A stretch of DNA of 36,549 nt from an uncultured Desulfofustis sp. (GCA_905479735.1 CAJQNS010000257.1:1-36549), one strand, 5' to 3'. Numbered from the stretch's first letter, positions 27,059-35,458 are shown. Numbers and translations: made by a program. The notes: generated from the sequence alone by a model not told the origin.

Positions 27059-27410
27059 AGCTCATTACCCCCTTGTCGAGTTCAGGAAAGCCACTCAGGC
27101 CGAAACTGGCACCACAGCCGCACGATGATTCGTTGCTGGCGTTGTTGAAACGAAAACCAGCCGTGATAAGGTCGTCGGAGTAGTCGATGACAAGACCCAG
27201 GAGGTACGGAATGGACTCAATATTGGAAACGATATTTATGCCGTTATGGCTCTCCAGGACTTTTTCATCGCTGAGCATCTCCGAGTCGATTTCGGCATCA
27301 TAGGTCATACCGGCACATCCTCCGGTTTTGACAATTACCCTAAGAAATTTACTTTCTCCGGCTCCCTGGGTGCGCAGCATTTTTTCTGCTTTTTCAGTAA
27401 TGTTCATCAT
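27048..27410 (-). CDS. A-type iron-sulfur carrier protein (IscA/ErpA-like)
   Basis: A 120-residue protein of the HesB/IscA family, expected to carry or hand over Fe-S clusters. The three family cysteines are C32 in GGCAGM and C97, C99 in SCGCGASF. A 10-residue C-terminal tail goes beyond the core. There is no ribosome-binding site before the paired ATGs at 27405-27410, so initiation may be weak or leaderless. A 12-bp palindrome about 40-70 bases upstream may be its operator. It overlaps a small downstream gene by 11 bases. IscA versus ErpA cannot be decided. Confidence 0.88.
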   Translation of the reverse strand: MMNITEKAEKMLRTQGAGESKFLRVIVKTGGCAGMTYDAEIDSEMLSDEKVLESHNGINIVSNIESIPYLLGLVIDYSDDLITAGFRFNNASNESSCGCGASFGLSGFPELDKGVMSCGT

Positions 27411-27448
27411 AATGGTTGTACTTAGTTTTTATATTGGCAAATGGGTCG

Positions 27449-27481
27449 TTATATTAGTACCACATTGTCGTACTAATATAA
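27449..27481. promoter_or_regulatory. Operator-like palindrome upstream of the Fe-S carrier gene
   Basis: A perfect 12-bp inverted repeat, TTATATTAGTAC (27449-27460) and its complement (27470-27481), with a 9-base spacer. It lies 39-71 bases ahead of the carrier start on the minus strand and far from dctP. Size and position fit a dimeric repressor site. It does not match the IscR type 1 consensus I know. Confidence 0.5.
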
Positions 27482-27705
27482 TATGGCAGATTTTTGAAAG
27501 GGAAAGGTTTGTTTTTAAGTAAAAAGAAAGGTGGCTGCGGAAAACCTCAATCAAAATAGTCAAATCGTCCAAAGCAATTGATTATCAAGGTCAATTATGG
27601 TAAGTGGAGTCCGATGGCAGTGTACAACAATACTTCATTGTCTTCCTGAATTGCCCTAGGATTTAGCCCTTCCACCATTCATTTTCTGAGGAGAGGAGAG
27701 TTGTC

Positions 27706-28743
27706 ATGAAAAAGCTTTTAGTCGCCCTGTTGATTTCCCTATTCTGTCTTCCGGGACTCGTAACGGGTGCCGAAAAAAAGGATCCCCTGGCCGCCTGGAA
27801 ACCAAAATTTGATCCAAGTGGTGCGGAATTTACCTATATCCTGTCCAATATTTCCCACCCGGTAATCGAGGGAGTGGCAGTTGGCTATAAGATTCGCGAC
27901 AAAGTATGGGAAAAAACCAATGGTCGGCTTTATGTTGATTATCGTCCGCTCGCTCAGCTCGGTGGGGAAAAGGACGTAATTTCCAAGTTGAAGCTGGGTG
28001 CGGTGCACGGCATGCTGAGTTCTTCAGTGGCGGCGGCCAATGTCGCTGATCGACTGGGAATCGTTAACCTTCCCTACGTGGTCGATACCTTCGATAAACT
28101 CGATACCTTCAGAAGCGATCCCGAACTCTGGACCCCGTTTGCCGAGGCGGCAATGAAAAGCGGTATAGTGGTCGCCGATGTTACCGGCTACGGACCCTAT
28201 GGCTGGGCCACAACCACACCGGTAAAATCCATTGCTGATGCCAAAGGCGTCAATTTTCGTATCGCTGAAGCTCCTGTAAACACCGATTCCTACAAAGCCT
28301 GGGGACTGAAATTCACCGTAATGCCCTGGCCCGACGTTCCGCAAGCGCTTCAGACAGGTGTTATAGACGGTCTCGATCACACAGCGATTGTCTGTAACAT
28401 CACCAAGAAATTCACCATTGCCAAATCGTTCACCCAGTTGAACTATGCCCAGGGGCTCTTCGTCCACCTGGTCAACAAGCCCTGGCTGGACAAGCTTCCC
28501 GAGGATGTGAGGGCAGCTTTCCTCGAGGTCGTCGCCGAAGAGAGTGCCGCGACGCGTGCTGCCACCAGAGAGCAGCATGATGTGCAGGTTGCTGCGGCCA
28601 AAGAAGCCGGCGTAGAGTTTATCGAGCTGCCCGAGGCTGAGATTGGCGAACTTAAAAAACTGGCAGAGCCGGTACTCGAGAAGTGGGGAGAGAAGATCGG
28701 TCCCGAATACCTGGCCACGGTAAGGCAGAAACTGGGTAATTAA
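27706..28743 (+). CDS. dctP: TRAP transporter substrate-binding protein DctP
   Basis: A 345-residue periplasmic binding protein of the DctP family. The signal peptide (about 1-22) is MKKLLVALLISLF followed by a short segment ending VTGA. The mature domain shows the TRAP pattern with VNFRIAEAP (the conserved Arg contacts the substrate carboxylate) and QTGVIDGLDH. It feeds DctQM with an organic acid, the identity of which is unknown. A purine-rich GAGGAGAGGAG precedes the ATG. An intrinsic terminator lies between it and dctQ, which would favour excess binding protein over membrane components. Confidence 0.93.
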   Translation: MKKLLVALLISLFCLPGLVTGAEKKDPLAAWKPKFDPSGAEFTYILSNISHPVIEGVAVGYKIRDKVWEKTNGRLYVDYRPLAQLGGEKDVISKLKLGAVHGMLSSSVAAANVADRLGIVNLPYVVDTFDKLDTFRSDPELWTPFAEAAMKSGIVVADVTGYGPYGWATTTPVKSIADAKGVNFRIAEAPVNTDSYKAWGLKFTVMPWPDVPQALQTGVIDGLDHTAIVCNITKKFTIAKSFTQLNYAQGLFVHLVNKPWLDKLPEDVRAAFLEVVAEESAATRAATREQHDVQVAAAKEAGVEFIELPEAEIGELKKLAEPVLEKWGEKIGPEYLATVRQKLGN

Positions 28744-28783
28744 ACCTGATTCTGGCTCTTGCTGGGTGGAGCCTGTATTTTGT

Positions 28784-28814
28784 GGTCGGAGAAGGAATCT
28801 TCTCCGACCTTTTT
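28784..28814 (+). terminator. Intercistronic terminator between dctP and dctQ
   Basis: A perfect 11-bp stem (GGTCGGAGAAG at 28784-28794 with 28799-28809), a 4-base loop and five Ts. It lies after the dctP stop and 15 bases before dctQ, so partial termination would lower the transcript of the membrane subunits. Confidence 0.85.
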
Positions 28815-28828
28815 CTTTGCCTTAGAGG

Positions 28829-29341
28829 ATGATGCTCAAAAAAATATTCAGGACTGTTGACCGTGCTTTTCAGTTTTTTGAGGAGTGGTCGTTATTTATC
28901 GCTGTCTGCGCGGCACTTTTGACGGCCATGGCCAACGTCGTCCTGCGTAAGACCACCGACAACTACAGCCTCTACTGGTCGGATGAAGTGGTCCGCAAGG
29001 TGATTTATTTCTCGACCTATATCGGCTGTGTGGCGGCGATCAGAAGCCGGTCGCTGATTCGTATCGACGCGCTGCCGCAGATCTTCACCTTTCTCACCAA
29101 ACCGTTGGCCCTGGTTTCTCATCTGGCTGTTCTTCTTTTTGCGGGGATCATGATCTATCTCGGCTGGGAGATGACCATGATGATGTATCAGGACGAGTAC
29201 GCCAAGACAGCGACGCTGCGTTTGCCGGAGTGGCCGTTTTATGCGGTTCTACCGCTGATGGGCGTAATGATGATGTTCAGAACTTTGATTACGATCTGGG
29301 AAGATATCGTCGATCGCCAGGAAATTACGGGAGATCACTGA
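28829..29341 (+). CDS. dctQ: TRAP transporter small membrane subunit DctQ
   Basis: A 170-residue inner-membrane protein with four predicted helices (about 20-40, 50-70, 92-112, 135-155), typical of DctQ. The segment NYSLYWSDEVVRK and WPFYAVLPLMG are family-like. Two adjacent ATGs at 28829 and 28832 follow AGAGG; either could be the start. The next gene, dctM, begins 4 bases after its stop, so the two are co-translated. It partners DctM and docks with DctP. Confidence 0.92.
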   Translation: MMLKKIFRTVDRAFQFFEEWSLFIAVCAALLTAMANVVLRKTTDNYSLYWSDEVVRKVIYFSTYIGCVAAIRSRSLIRIDALPQIFTFLTKPLALVSHLAVLLFAGIMIYLGWEMTMMMYQDEYAKTATLRLPEWPFYAVLPLMGVMMMFRTLITIWEDIVDRQEITGDH

Positions 29342-29345
29342 GGCG

Positions 29346-30635
29346 ATGGAAAGCAGCTATCTCATTATCGTTGCGATCCTGATCGGCTGTCTCGCCTCGA
29401 CCATCCCCGTTTTTATTGCGCTGTTTTTCACTGGCATGTTCGGCCTGGTATACCTGATCGGAATAGATCCGCAGATCGTCATCGAAGTCCTCTACCGCAG
29501 CATGGACAAATTCGCCCTGATCGTGGTTCTCTTTTTTGTGCTCTGCGGCAACATCATGACCACCGGGTCGATTGTTGAAAAACTGATCAAAGCGGCCAAC
29601 GTTTTTGTCGGCTTTCTGCCTGGCGGGCTAGCCATGGCTGGGGTTATCGCCTGCGGGTTTTTCGGTGCGATTTCAGGCTCGACTGTGGCCACGGTGGTTG
29701 CCATCGGCAGCTTCATGATTCCGGCGCTGATCGAAAATGATTACGATGAAAAGTTTTCGGTCGGCCTGATGACTACGGCACCAATCCTTGGCGTTATTGT
29801 GCCTCCTTCCATAGCCATGATTCTCTATGCCATGGTCAGCAACGATCAGCTTGAGGCGCTCTTCCTCACCGGATTTATTCCCGGGCTGACCATAATTTTG
29901 GCGATGAGCCTCTACGCCTATATATTCTGCAAGAAAAAGGGCATGACCCGCCGTCCAAGGCCTTCTCTTGCTGAAATCATCTCGGTGTTGAGGGAATCAA
30001 TCTGGGCGCTGTTTCTGCCGGTACTCATCTTTGGCGGCATCTATTCCGGCCTGTTCACCGCCAACGAGGCGGCCGTTGTTGCCTGTTTCTACGCTTTTTT
30101 TGTCGAGACCTGTATTCACCGGGACATGAAGTTTCGTTCGCTGAAAAGGGTCATCGTTCAGTCGGCGATCACCTCGTCTACCCTGCTGGTCATCGTGGCA
30201 GGTGCCTCTGTCTTCGGTGAATATCTGACCTTCGAGCAGATCCCGGGGAAAATAGCCACGGTGGTGGTGGAGAACATTTCTTCCCCATGGGTTTTTCTAC
30301 TCTCGGTGAACGTGCTGCTGCTGATCATCGGTATGTTCATGGACATCATCTCGGCAACCCTGATCCTAACCCCGATATTTCTGCCGCTGCTGGCCAAATT
30401 CGGTATCGATACAATGCATTTCGGCCTGCTGATGACCATAAATCTCGGCATCGGCTACTGCACTCCACCGCTTGGCGTCAGCCTCTACATTTCCGGAGCA
30501 ACGGTGGACAGGAACATCGTCTATGTATCTAAAGCGGTAATTCCCTTCCTGTTGATACAGGTGGGAATTTTACTGATTATGACCTTCTGGCCCGATCTGG
30601 TGCTTCTGCTGCCCAGGTTGGTGTATGGATATTAA
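29346..30635 (+). CDS. dctM: TRAP transporter large membrane subunit DctM
   Basis: A 429-residue permease with about 12 membrane helices, using a sodium gradient (family knowledge) to import the substrate delivered by DctP. Marks include GAISGSTVATVVAIGSFMIP (about 107-127) and GVIVPPSIAMILYAM, then the repeat-like GYCTPPLGVSLYISG near the C-terminus. The length is usual for DctM. It follows dctQ by 4 bases and is followed by a universal stress protein gene 35 bases on, a common TRAP arrangement. Confidence 0.95.
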   Translation: MESSYLIIVAILIGCLASTIPVFIALFFTGMFGLVYLIGIDPQIVIEVLYRSMDKFALIVVLFFVLCGNIMTTGSIVEKLIKAANVFVGFLPGGLAMAGVIACGFFGAISGSTVATVVAIGSFMIPALIENDYDEKFSVGLMTTAPILGVIVPPSIAMILYAMVSNDQLEALFLTGFIPGLTIILAMSLYAYIFCKKKGMTRRPRPSLAEIISVLRESIWALFLPVLIFGGIYSGLFTANEAAVVACFYAFFVETCIHRDMKFRSLKRVIVQSAITSSTLLVIVAGASVFGEYLTFEQIPGKIATVVVENISSPWVFLLSVNVLLLIIGMFMDIISATLILTPIFLPLLAKFGIDTMHFGLLMTINLGIGYCTPPLGVSLYISGATVDRNIVYVSKAVIPFLLIQVGILLIMTFWPDLVLLLPRLVYGY

Positions 30636-30670
30636 GACCTTTAAACACACGGAACAGGAGAGATTTTGAT

Positions 30671-31099
30671 ATGGATCCCAAGATTCTTGTACCGGTTAAT
30701 GATTCGGCAACAGCCCGCGCTACCGTTTACTCGATCATATCATTGAAGGATAGGTTTCCCAAAACCCTGACGCTCCTCTATGTCATCAGGAAGGATCTGC
30801 TCTCCTACAAGATGATTCCGGATATTCAGTTGGAGATGGTAAAGGAGAACGCTATGAAGGGGGGGCGCACACTGCTTGATAAATACTGTGCCACACTTAT
30901 TGATGCGGGTTTTGAACCGGAGGTGATGTTGGAATTTGGTACTCCCCAGATGGTGATCTCTGAAATTGCCGACAGAGATGGGTTCGATCTCCTTGTCATT
31001 GGCAGACATGAGAGAGGCGGACAGATTAGAAACGTTCTGTTTGGCTCGGTCGCCAGTTATGTGCTGCACAATGTTTCCTGCCCCGTACTGCTATTTTAA
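30671..31099 (+). CDS. Universal stress protein (UspA family)
   Basis: A 142-residue Usp-fold protein, usually dimeric, in the cytosol. The N-terminus KILVPVNDSATARATV and the C-terminal GRHERGGQIRNVLFGSVASYV give the G-x-x-x-x-G...G-S pattern associated with nucleotide binding. AGGAGAG sits close before the ATG. It follows dctM in the same direction, and Usp proteins linked to TRAP systems are thought to modulate the transporter; that link is inference here. Confidence 0.9.
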   Translation: MDPKILVPVNDSATARATVYSIISLKDRFPKTLTLLYVIRKDLLSYKMIPDIQLEMVKENAMKGGRTLLDKYCATLIDAGFEPEVMLEFGTPQMVISEIADRDGFDLLVIGRHERGGQIRNVLFGSVASYVLHNVSCPVLLF

Positions 31100-31215
31100 C
31101 TGGAGTCGCAGTGCTGCACCAATTCGAGTCCTGTGATTTTAGAGGGAATGATTAATGTAGGATGCAGGTAAGCAGTTAACCTTTAATGCAGAGCGAATGA
31201 ATTTGTGAGGAACAA

Positions 31216-31434
31216 ATGGGACGCGATAAACTGGCCGAGCTCAGGGAGGAGTGGTACAGCGAACCTGACGAGAAGCCTGAAACAATTGAAGAAGAAGTGG
31301 ACGATGAGCTGCTGGCTTTGAACATCCTGTTCAAATCACGTGGTGTCACCGTTGCCGGGGAAGAAAGCGTCAAGGTCGAGCAGGATGGAGCTGACAATGA
31401 TGCGAATGATTCTGCCGGTGATAAAGAAGATTAA
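31216..31434 (+). CDS. Small acidic unknown protein
   Basis: A 72-residue, strongly acidic product. The first 20 residues form a charged helix-like stretch (DKLAELREEWYSE) and the last 20 are Asp/Glu/Asn-rich and probably disordered. GAGGAA lies a few bases before the ATG, which supports translation. No family recognised. It follows the universal stress gene by 117 bases on the same strand. Function unknown; it could be a short interaction peptide or protein-stability tag, but this is speculative. Confidence 0.5.
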   Translation: MGRDKLAELREEWYSEPDEKPETIEEEVDDELLALNILFKSRGVTVAGEESVKVEQDGADNDANDSAGDKED

Positions 31435-31889
31435 CAGTAAGACAATCCAATCCATTCTTATCTGACTACCTATAATTTCTCTCCCGTAACGACAGCGATG
31501 GCGAATTGATTGCGCCTGCTGCGCTTCGTCCTAATCAACATGCCGGCGAAAAACCGATCGGATGACGGCCGCTTTGCGGCCTGTGGCGATCGGTACCCAT
31601 TTTCACCGATATGTTGGGACTACGCAATGCAGTCGCCACCAACTCACCACCGCTTCAAGGAAGTCCTTTTCCGATTACAAGTCACCGAAGAAGCGCAGTA
31701 ACGCAGCACCCGGAGGCATTTTACTGGTTGGCCTGATCTTGGGCCACGTCTTCAATCTTTGATTACCAAGACAGGTCAACTCGATGTCAGACTCCGTTCT
31801 TACTTTGAACCATAACAGCTCTCAACGGCCGAAGAGAGAAAATGAGGGCACTTATTAAAGTGTTTCAAACCAAGTCAACACGGAGTGAG
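31435..31889. other. Intergenic region with a long palindrome
   Basis: This 455-base gap contains the palindromic element listed separately. The two short plus-strand frames in it (about 31510-31762) run through that palindrome, have no ribosome-binding site and are not considered genes. No clear promoter was seen for the ComEA-like gene. Confidence 0.45.
31501..31647. repeat. Long imperfect palindrome with perfect core stems
   Basis: Centred on GGCCGC-TTT-GCGGCC (31567-31581). Around it is a perfect 8-bp pair ACCGATCG/CGATCGGT (31553-31560 with 31587-31594). Beyond that the arms match again, for example CAACATGCCGGCGAAAA against CAACATATCGGTGAAAA, out to about 31501 and 31647. It could be a repeated extragenic element or a structured RNA. 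Confidence 0.6.
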
Positions 31890-31892
31890 ATG

Positions 31893-32222
31893 ATGAATAT
31901 GAGAACCCTGATTCTAACCGTTTTATGCACGGTGGCTCTGGCTGTTTCAATCGGTAAGGGCTTTACCGCAGAACAAAATGAGGAAGTGGTGCAGATCGAT
32001 CAAGCAGATTCTGTGGTTGTTGAGGCCGAAAGGATAGACATCAATCAGGCCGACCCGGTGGAGCTCACCAAGCTGCCGGGGATCGGAACCAGCACGGCAG
32101 CAAAGATATCGGCTTATCGGGATGCCAATGGACCATTCAAATCAATTGACGAACTGCTCAATGTGAAGGGTATCGGACCGGAAAAGCTCGAGAAAATCAA
32201 ACCGCTGGTCACTCTGTCATAG
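31893..32222 (+). CDS. Exported helix-hairpin-helix protein (ComEA-like)
   Basis: About 109 residues: an N-terminal signal peptide (about 1-22, TLILTVLCTVALAVS), a short acidic linker, then a tandem helix-hairpin-helix domain (about 50-105) with PGIGTSTAAKI and KGIGPEKLEKI. These motifs bind the DNA backbone, and secreted single-copy versions resemble ComEA of DNA uptake, although many such proteins have no proven role. The start is ATG 31893 (seven bases from GGAG); ATG 31890 is four bases away, and the longer frame from 31842 lacks a site. No other competence genes are nearby except the tfoX-like relic at 36074. Confidence 0.8.
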   Translation: MNMRTLILTVLCTVALAVSIGKGFTAEQNEEVVQIDQADSVVVEAERIDINQADPVELTKLPGIGTSTAAKISAYRDANGPFKSIDELLNVKGIGPEKLEKIKPLVTLS

Positions 32223-32251
32223 AGGCGCACCGGCATAGGAGGACCATGGCG

Positions 32252-32284
32252 GCAGGGCATGCGGCAAGCACCGTTATGCCCTGC
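32252..32284. terminator. Stem-loop between convergent genes
   Basis: A perfect 9-bp stem (GCAGGGCAT at 32252-32260 with 32276-32284) plus an inner CGG/CCG. It lies 30 bases after the ComEA-like gene and 10 bases from the end of the converging gene. No U-tract, so termination is uncertain. Confidence 0.35.
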
Positions 32285-32293
32285 GCATCGAGT

Positions 32294-33214
32294 TCAATTC
32301 AGTACTGAAACATCGACTATCTGTCCCCTCTCAAGGTTCCATCCAGGGAATGAGTGCTCGGCAAAACAGAGAATTTGACAATGTTTTGCCAGGTTGAAAA
32401 GCACCTCGGGAATTTCAGCCCCGGTTTCCTCGGGCAAGGCAGCATCGAAACAATCTATGAGTATTACAGGCAAGGCCCTGGAATCGTTGTCGCTCACCTT
32501 GCGGTGCGGGAGCCGCGGTAGTTCCTCGCCGTATCTTACTGTGAGAAATTGAGGCAGTCGCCGCTCCATTATTGCGCGAGCTTCGGAAAACCTGTTGGCC
32601 CGGAGCACTTTTTCCAGAATGCCATCGAGGCCGCCAGGCTCAGGCAGGCGGCTCTGCAGGCCGGTCAACCAAGTAGCCAGTTGCTCCAGCATGGCACCCT
32701 TGATGCGCTCAGACGGTGCGGTTTCAGTCAGCAAACGCTGAATGTTCGAAGCATCATCTTCCTCGGTTGATTGATGGCTCAGCAGATTTCTTATGTCTTC
32801 CGACACTTCACTCCAGCGGCTTGAACTGGCGATTTCAACGAAATTGATCCAGCGGGAATAATCGAGTCTCCTGCCCACTTCAACCCGATCAGTCTCATAA
32901 AGAGGCGGGGTAATGGCCCCCAGTTCTCTGACCAACGAGGACGGGGTGTCGAAGATGCCGAAGACGATTGTTCTTTTTTCCGGCGCAATGACCCGACGAT
33001 AGCCGCTGGCTGAAACCGTTTCCAGAGGCAGATCTTTAAATGGCTGATCGATTCGGCAATCGGATGGTGGGTTGATGCACTGGACCGCTTTAAGAAACTG
33101 CCTGCCCACGCTTTTGTCAGGGAAACGCAACAGAGTTGTGGTAACGCTCAGCGCTATCCAGTCCGTTTCCGGAAGACTACCCAAGCCTCTTATTTTCAGT
33201 TGCCGTAAACGCAT
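32294..33214 (-). CDS. Unknown protein, degenerate SMC/ABC-head-like
   Basis: A 306-residue protein with no clear family match. The N-terminus RLRQLKIRGLGSLPETDW looks like the first strand of SMC/RecF-type ATPase heads. The C-terminal PVILIDCFDA, then a gap of about 15 residues and QILCFAEHS, resembles a Walker B/D-loop followed by the H-loop strand. No P-loop (GxxGxGKS) is present where one would be expected; the region reads FPDKSVGRQFL. The middle (about 110-230) is helical and short for a coiled coil. I suggest a nucleotide-binding fold that has lost catalysis, but it could be another fold. ATG 33214 is chosen; a TTG at 33259, abutting the AKR stop, is the alternative. It is probably co-transcribed with the aldo/keto reductase. 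Confidence 0.55.
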   Translation of the reverse strand: MRLRQLKIRGLGSLPETDWIALSVTTTLLRFPDKSVGRQFLKAVQCINPPSDCRIDQPFKDLPLETVSASGYRRVIAPEKRTIVFGIFDTPSSLVRELGAITPPLYETDRVEVGRRLDYSRWINFVEIASSSRWSEVSEDIRNLLSHQSTEEDDASNIQRLLTETAPSERIKGAMLEQLATWLTGLQSRLPEPGGLDGILEKVLRANRFSEARAIMERRLPQFLTVRYGEELPRLPHRKVSDNDSRALPVILIDCFDAALPEETGAEIPEVLFNLAKHCQILCFAEHSFPGWNLERGQIVDVSVLN

Positions 33215-33259
33215 GAATCGTTGAACTTTCGCCTCAGATTTGACAGGACTCGACGACAA

Positions 33260-34288
33260 TTACTGTTTCAAGGCTTCCGAGGTCAACATATCGATGCCCA
33301 TGGGCTGCATCCAGGCAGGATAGGGCGGCTGTATCGCCGTCAGCTCCTCTATTGTCCGAAGATCCTCCTGGTCGAGGGTGAGCTGGGCCGACTTCAGATT
33401 ATCGTCCAGTTGCTCGAGCTTGGTTGCCCCGATCAGAACGCTTGAGACAAAGGATTGCTGCATCACCCAGGCCAATGCAACCTGGGCAATGGAGGCCTGA
33501 TGTTTGTCAGCGATGGTTCTGAGTGCCTCTATCACTTTGTAACCCTTGTCGATATCAACCGGAGGAAAATCAAATTTTACCCGTCTGCTGTCTTGCGGCA
33601 CCGGATTTTCCTTGGAGTATTTGCCACTGAGAAACCCCGAGGCGAGAGGACTCCAGGTTATCAGCCCCAGTCCGTTAGCGGTTATAAAATCTTTATAGTC
33701 ACCGTCGAGATCTCGGCCCAGCATCGAGTAGTACATCTGGGCCCCGGCCATCGGGGTGAAGTGGCGCTGGTGCTGGAGGTCGATCAAGCGCTGGGCTTTC
33801 CAGGCCGGATAGTTGGAAAATGCCGGATAACGTATCCAGCCTTTCTGGACCGCTGCTTCCAGGGCCCGTGCCGTTTCCTCCAGAGGGGTCCACGGATCGG
33901 GAATATGGAGGAAGAAAAGATCGATGTAGTCGGTATCCAGCCGCTTCAGACTGTTTTCAATTGACTGCAATAGATAGCGATAGGAAAGCCCTGCCGACAG
34001 TATCGAGTCGCCGCTGCGAAATCCGCATTTGGTGGCAATCAGTACATCCTGTCGTTTGCCTTTCAAAGCCTTGCCAAGCATGATTTCGGATTGGCCCGAG
34101 GTATACATGTCGGCGGTGTCGAACAGGTTGACTCCGGCGTCGAGGCAGGCATGTACCATCCTGTCGGCCAGGTATTGATCTACTTTATTGACAAGTTCTC
34201 CAACCAGCACCCCTTCACCGAAGGTCATGGCGCCGAAGGCAAGTTTGGATACTATCAGGCCGGTATCGCCGAATTGTGAATATCGCAT
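33260..34288 (-). CDS. Aldo/keto reductase
   Basis: A 342-residue (alpha/beta)8-barrel NADPH-dependent oxidoreductase. The catalytic tetrad is visible: Asp in FDTADMYTSGQSE, Tyr in the same segment, Lys in IATKCGF, and His in FFLHIPDPWTP. The C-terminal ASGFLSGKYS is typical of the AKR11/13-like group. Substrate unknown; aldehydes or ketones of sugars or xenobiotics are usual. GAGGTGA precedes ATG 34288; the frame opens further to 34333 without a site. The next gene (degenerate ATPase-like) follows directly. Confidence 0.92.
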   Translation of the reverse strand: MRYSQFGDTGLIVSKLAFGAMTFGEGVLVGELVNKVDQYLADRMVHACLDAGVNLFDTADMYTSGQSEIMLGKALKGKRQDVLIATKCGFRSGDSILSAGLSYRYLLQSIENSLKRLDTDYIDLFFLHIPDPWTPLEETARALEAAVQKGWIRYPAFSNYPAWKAQRLIDLQHQRHFTPMAGAQMYYSMLGRDLDGDYKDFITANGLGLITWSPLASGFLSGKYSKENPVPQDSRRVKFDFPPVDIDKGYKVIEALRTIADKHQASIAQVALAWVMQQSFVSSVLIGATKLEQLDDNLKSAQLTLDQEDLRTIEELTAIQPPYPAWMQPMGIDMLTSEALKQ

Positions 34289-34501
34289 CGAGTTCACCTC
34301 AACTGGTGGGAGATAATATTTCCATGGACGCATCCAGGTCTGAGAATGTCCTGATAATAATAGTCAGCATCCAACATTAATAAAGGTATGCTGAGCGACC
34401 ATTCGACAGAGCCTGCTTGTGCAGCGGTGAGATATTTAGTACAAAACCATGAACCTGAATCCACCTATTGGTGAAAATCGAGACGAGGAAAAAGCATCTG
34501 T

Positions 34502-35341
34502 ATGGAAGCCATAGACAAGGTATCGGTACACGGAGGGCATAGCGGGCAGTTCTGCAACCATGCCACCGATAGTCTTGAAGATATCGTACTCTCCTATATT
34601 GACAAGGGATTCACCTGGGTTGGCATCACTGAACACGCTCCTCCAATAAACGATGATTTGCGCTATGCAGATGAGGCCGAGGATGGTTTGACGGCCGCAG
34701 TTTTGGTTGAGCGGTTTGGCCGTTATATGGAGGAATGCCGGCGGCTTCAGCAGAAGTACAGTGCTCAAATTCAGCTCTATGCGGCCTTGGAGATAGAGAC
34801 TTATAGCGGTTATGAAGAATTTGTTCCGTTCCTCATAGAAAGGTTTGCTCCGGATTATATCGTTGGCTCGGTTCATTTCGTCAACGATATCAATTTCGAC
34901 TATTCAGAGATGATGTATGATCGTGCCGCTGACTCGGCAGGCGGAATAGATGAGCTTTATCTGGAATATTTCGACCTTCAATATGAGATGATCAGACGGT
35001 TGAAACCGGAGGTGGTCGGTCATTTCGATTTGATCCGAATTTTTGATTCCGGCTACCGTGAGCGTTTGAAGAAGCCGCAGGTGGTGGCCCGAATGAGAAG
35101 GAATCTGGAATTAATAAAAGAACTCGATCTTATTCTCGATTTTAATCTCAGGGCTCTCCTCAAAGGTGCATCTGAGCCCTACATCTGCGAATCCATATTG
35201 AAAATGGTTCTTGAGTACGAGATCAAAATTGTACCGGGTGATGACTCTCACAGCATGGCAGCGGTCGGTAACTTTTTTGACCTGGGGGTCGCAATTCTCA
35301 AGTCCCACGGTTTCAGGACCGAATGGGCAAGACCGATTTGA
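34502..35341 (+). CDS. PHP-domain phosphoesterase, histidinol-phosphatase-like
   Basis: A 279-residue PHP-domain protein. The metal-site histidines lie in VHGGHSGQFCNHA (H10, H13 and a third after it), then ITEHAPP and VGSVHF; later GHFDLIRI and GDDSHS complete the set. This matches HisJ/HisK-like histidinol-phosphate phosphatases, which finish histidine synthesis, but PHP enzymes also act on other phosphoesters. GAGGAAAA lies about 12 bases before the ATG, rather far. It is divergent from the AKR gene, with no other his gene nearby. Confidence 0.8.
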   Translation: MEAIDKVSVHGGHSGQFCNHATDSLEDIVLSYIDKGFTWVGITEHAPPINDDLRYADEAEDGLTAAVLVERFGRYMEECRRLQQKYSAQIQLYAALEIETYSGYEEFVPFLIERFAPDYIVGSVHFVNDINFDYSEMMYDRAADSAGGIDELYLEYFDLQYEMIRRLKPEVVGHFDLIRIFDSGYRERLKKPQVVARMRRNLELIKELDLILDFNLRALLKGASEPYICESILKMVLEYEIKIVPGDDSHSMAAVGNFFDLGVAILKSHGFRTEWARPI

Positions 35342-35458
35342 CTGAGCTTATTGGGAAACGATCCAGGGAATTGAGCCAGCGCTTTGGCGCCTTTTTCAAT
35401 ATATGCTTATCGTTACCGTTTAGGACCTTTGAGTTATTCGTGTGAGATCATTAGTGAG

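Noticed and set aside
31510-31762. Two short plus-strand frames in the gap before the ComEA-like gene
   Set aside because: They run through the palindrome, lack ribosome-binding sites and have no recognisable features.
32244-32306. A 20-codon frame behind a strong AGGAGG
   Set aside because: The spacing is only three bases and most of the frame is taken up by the stem-loop; too short to support.
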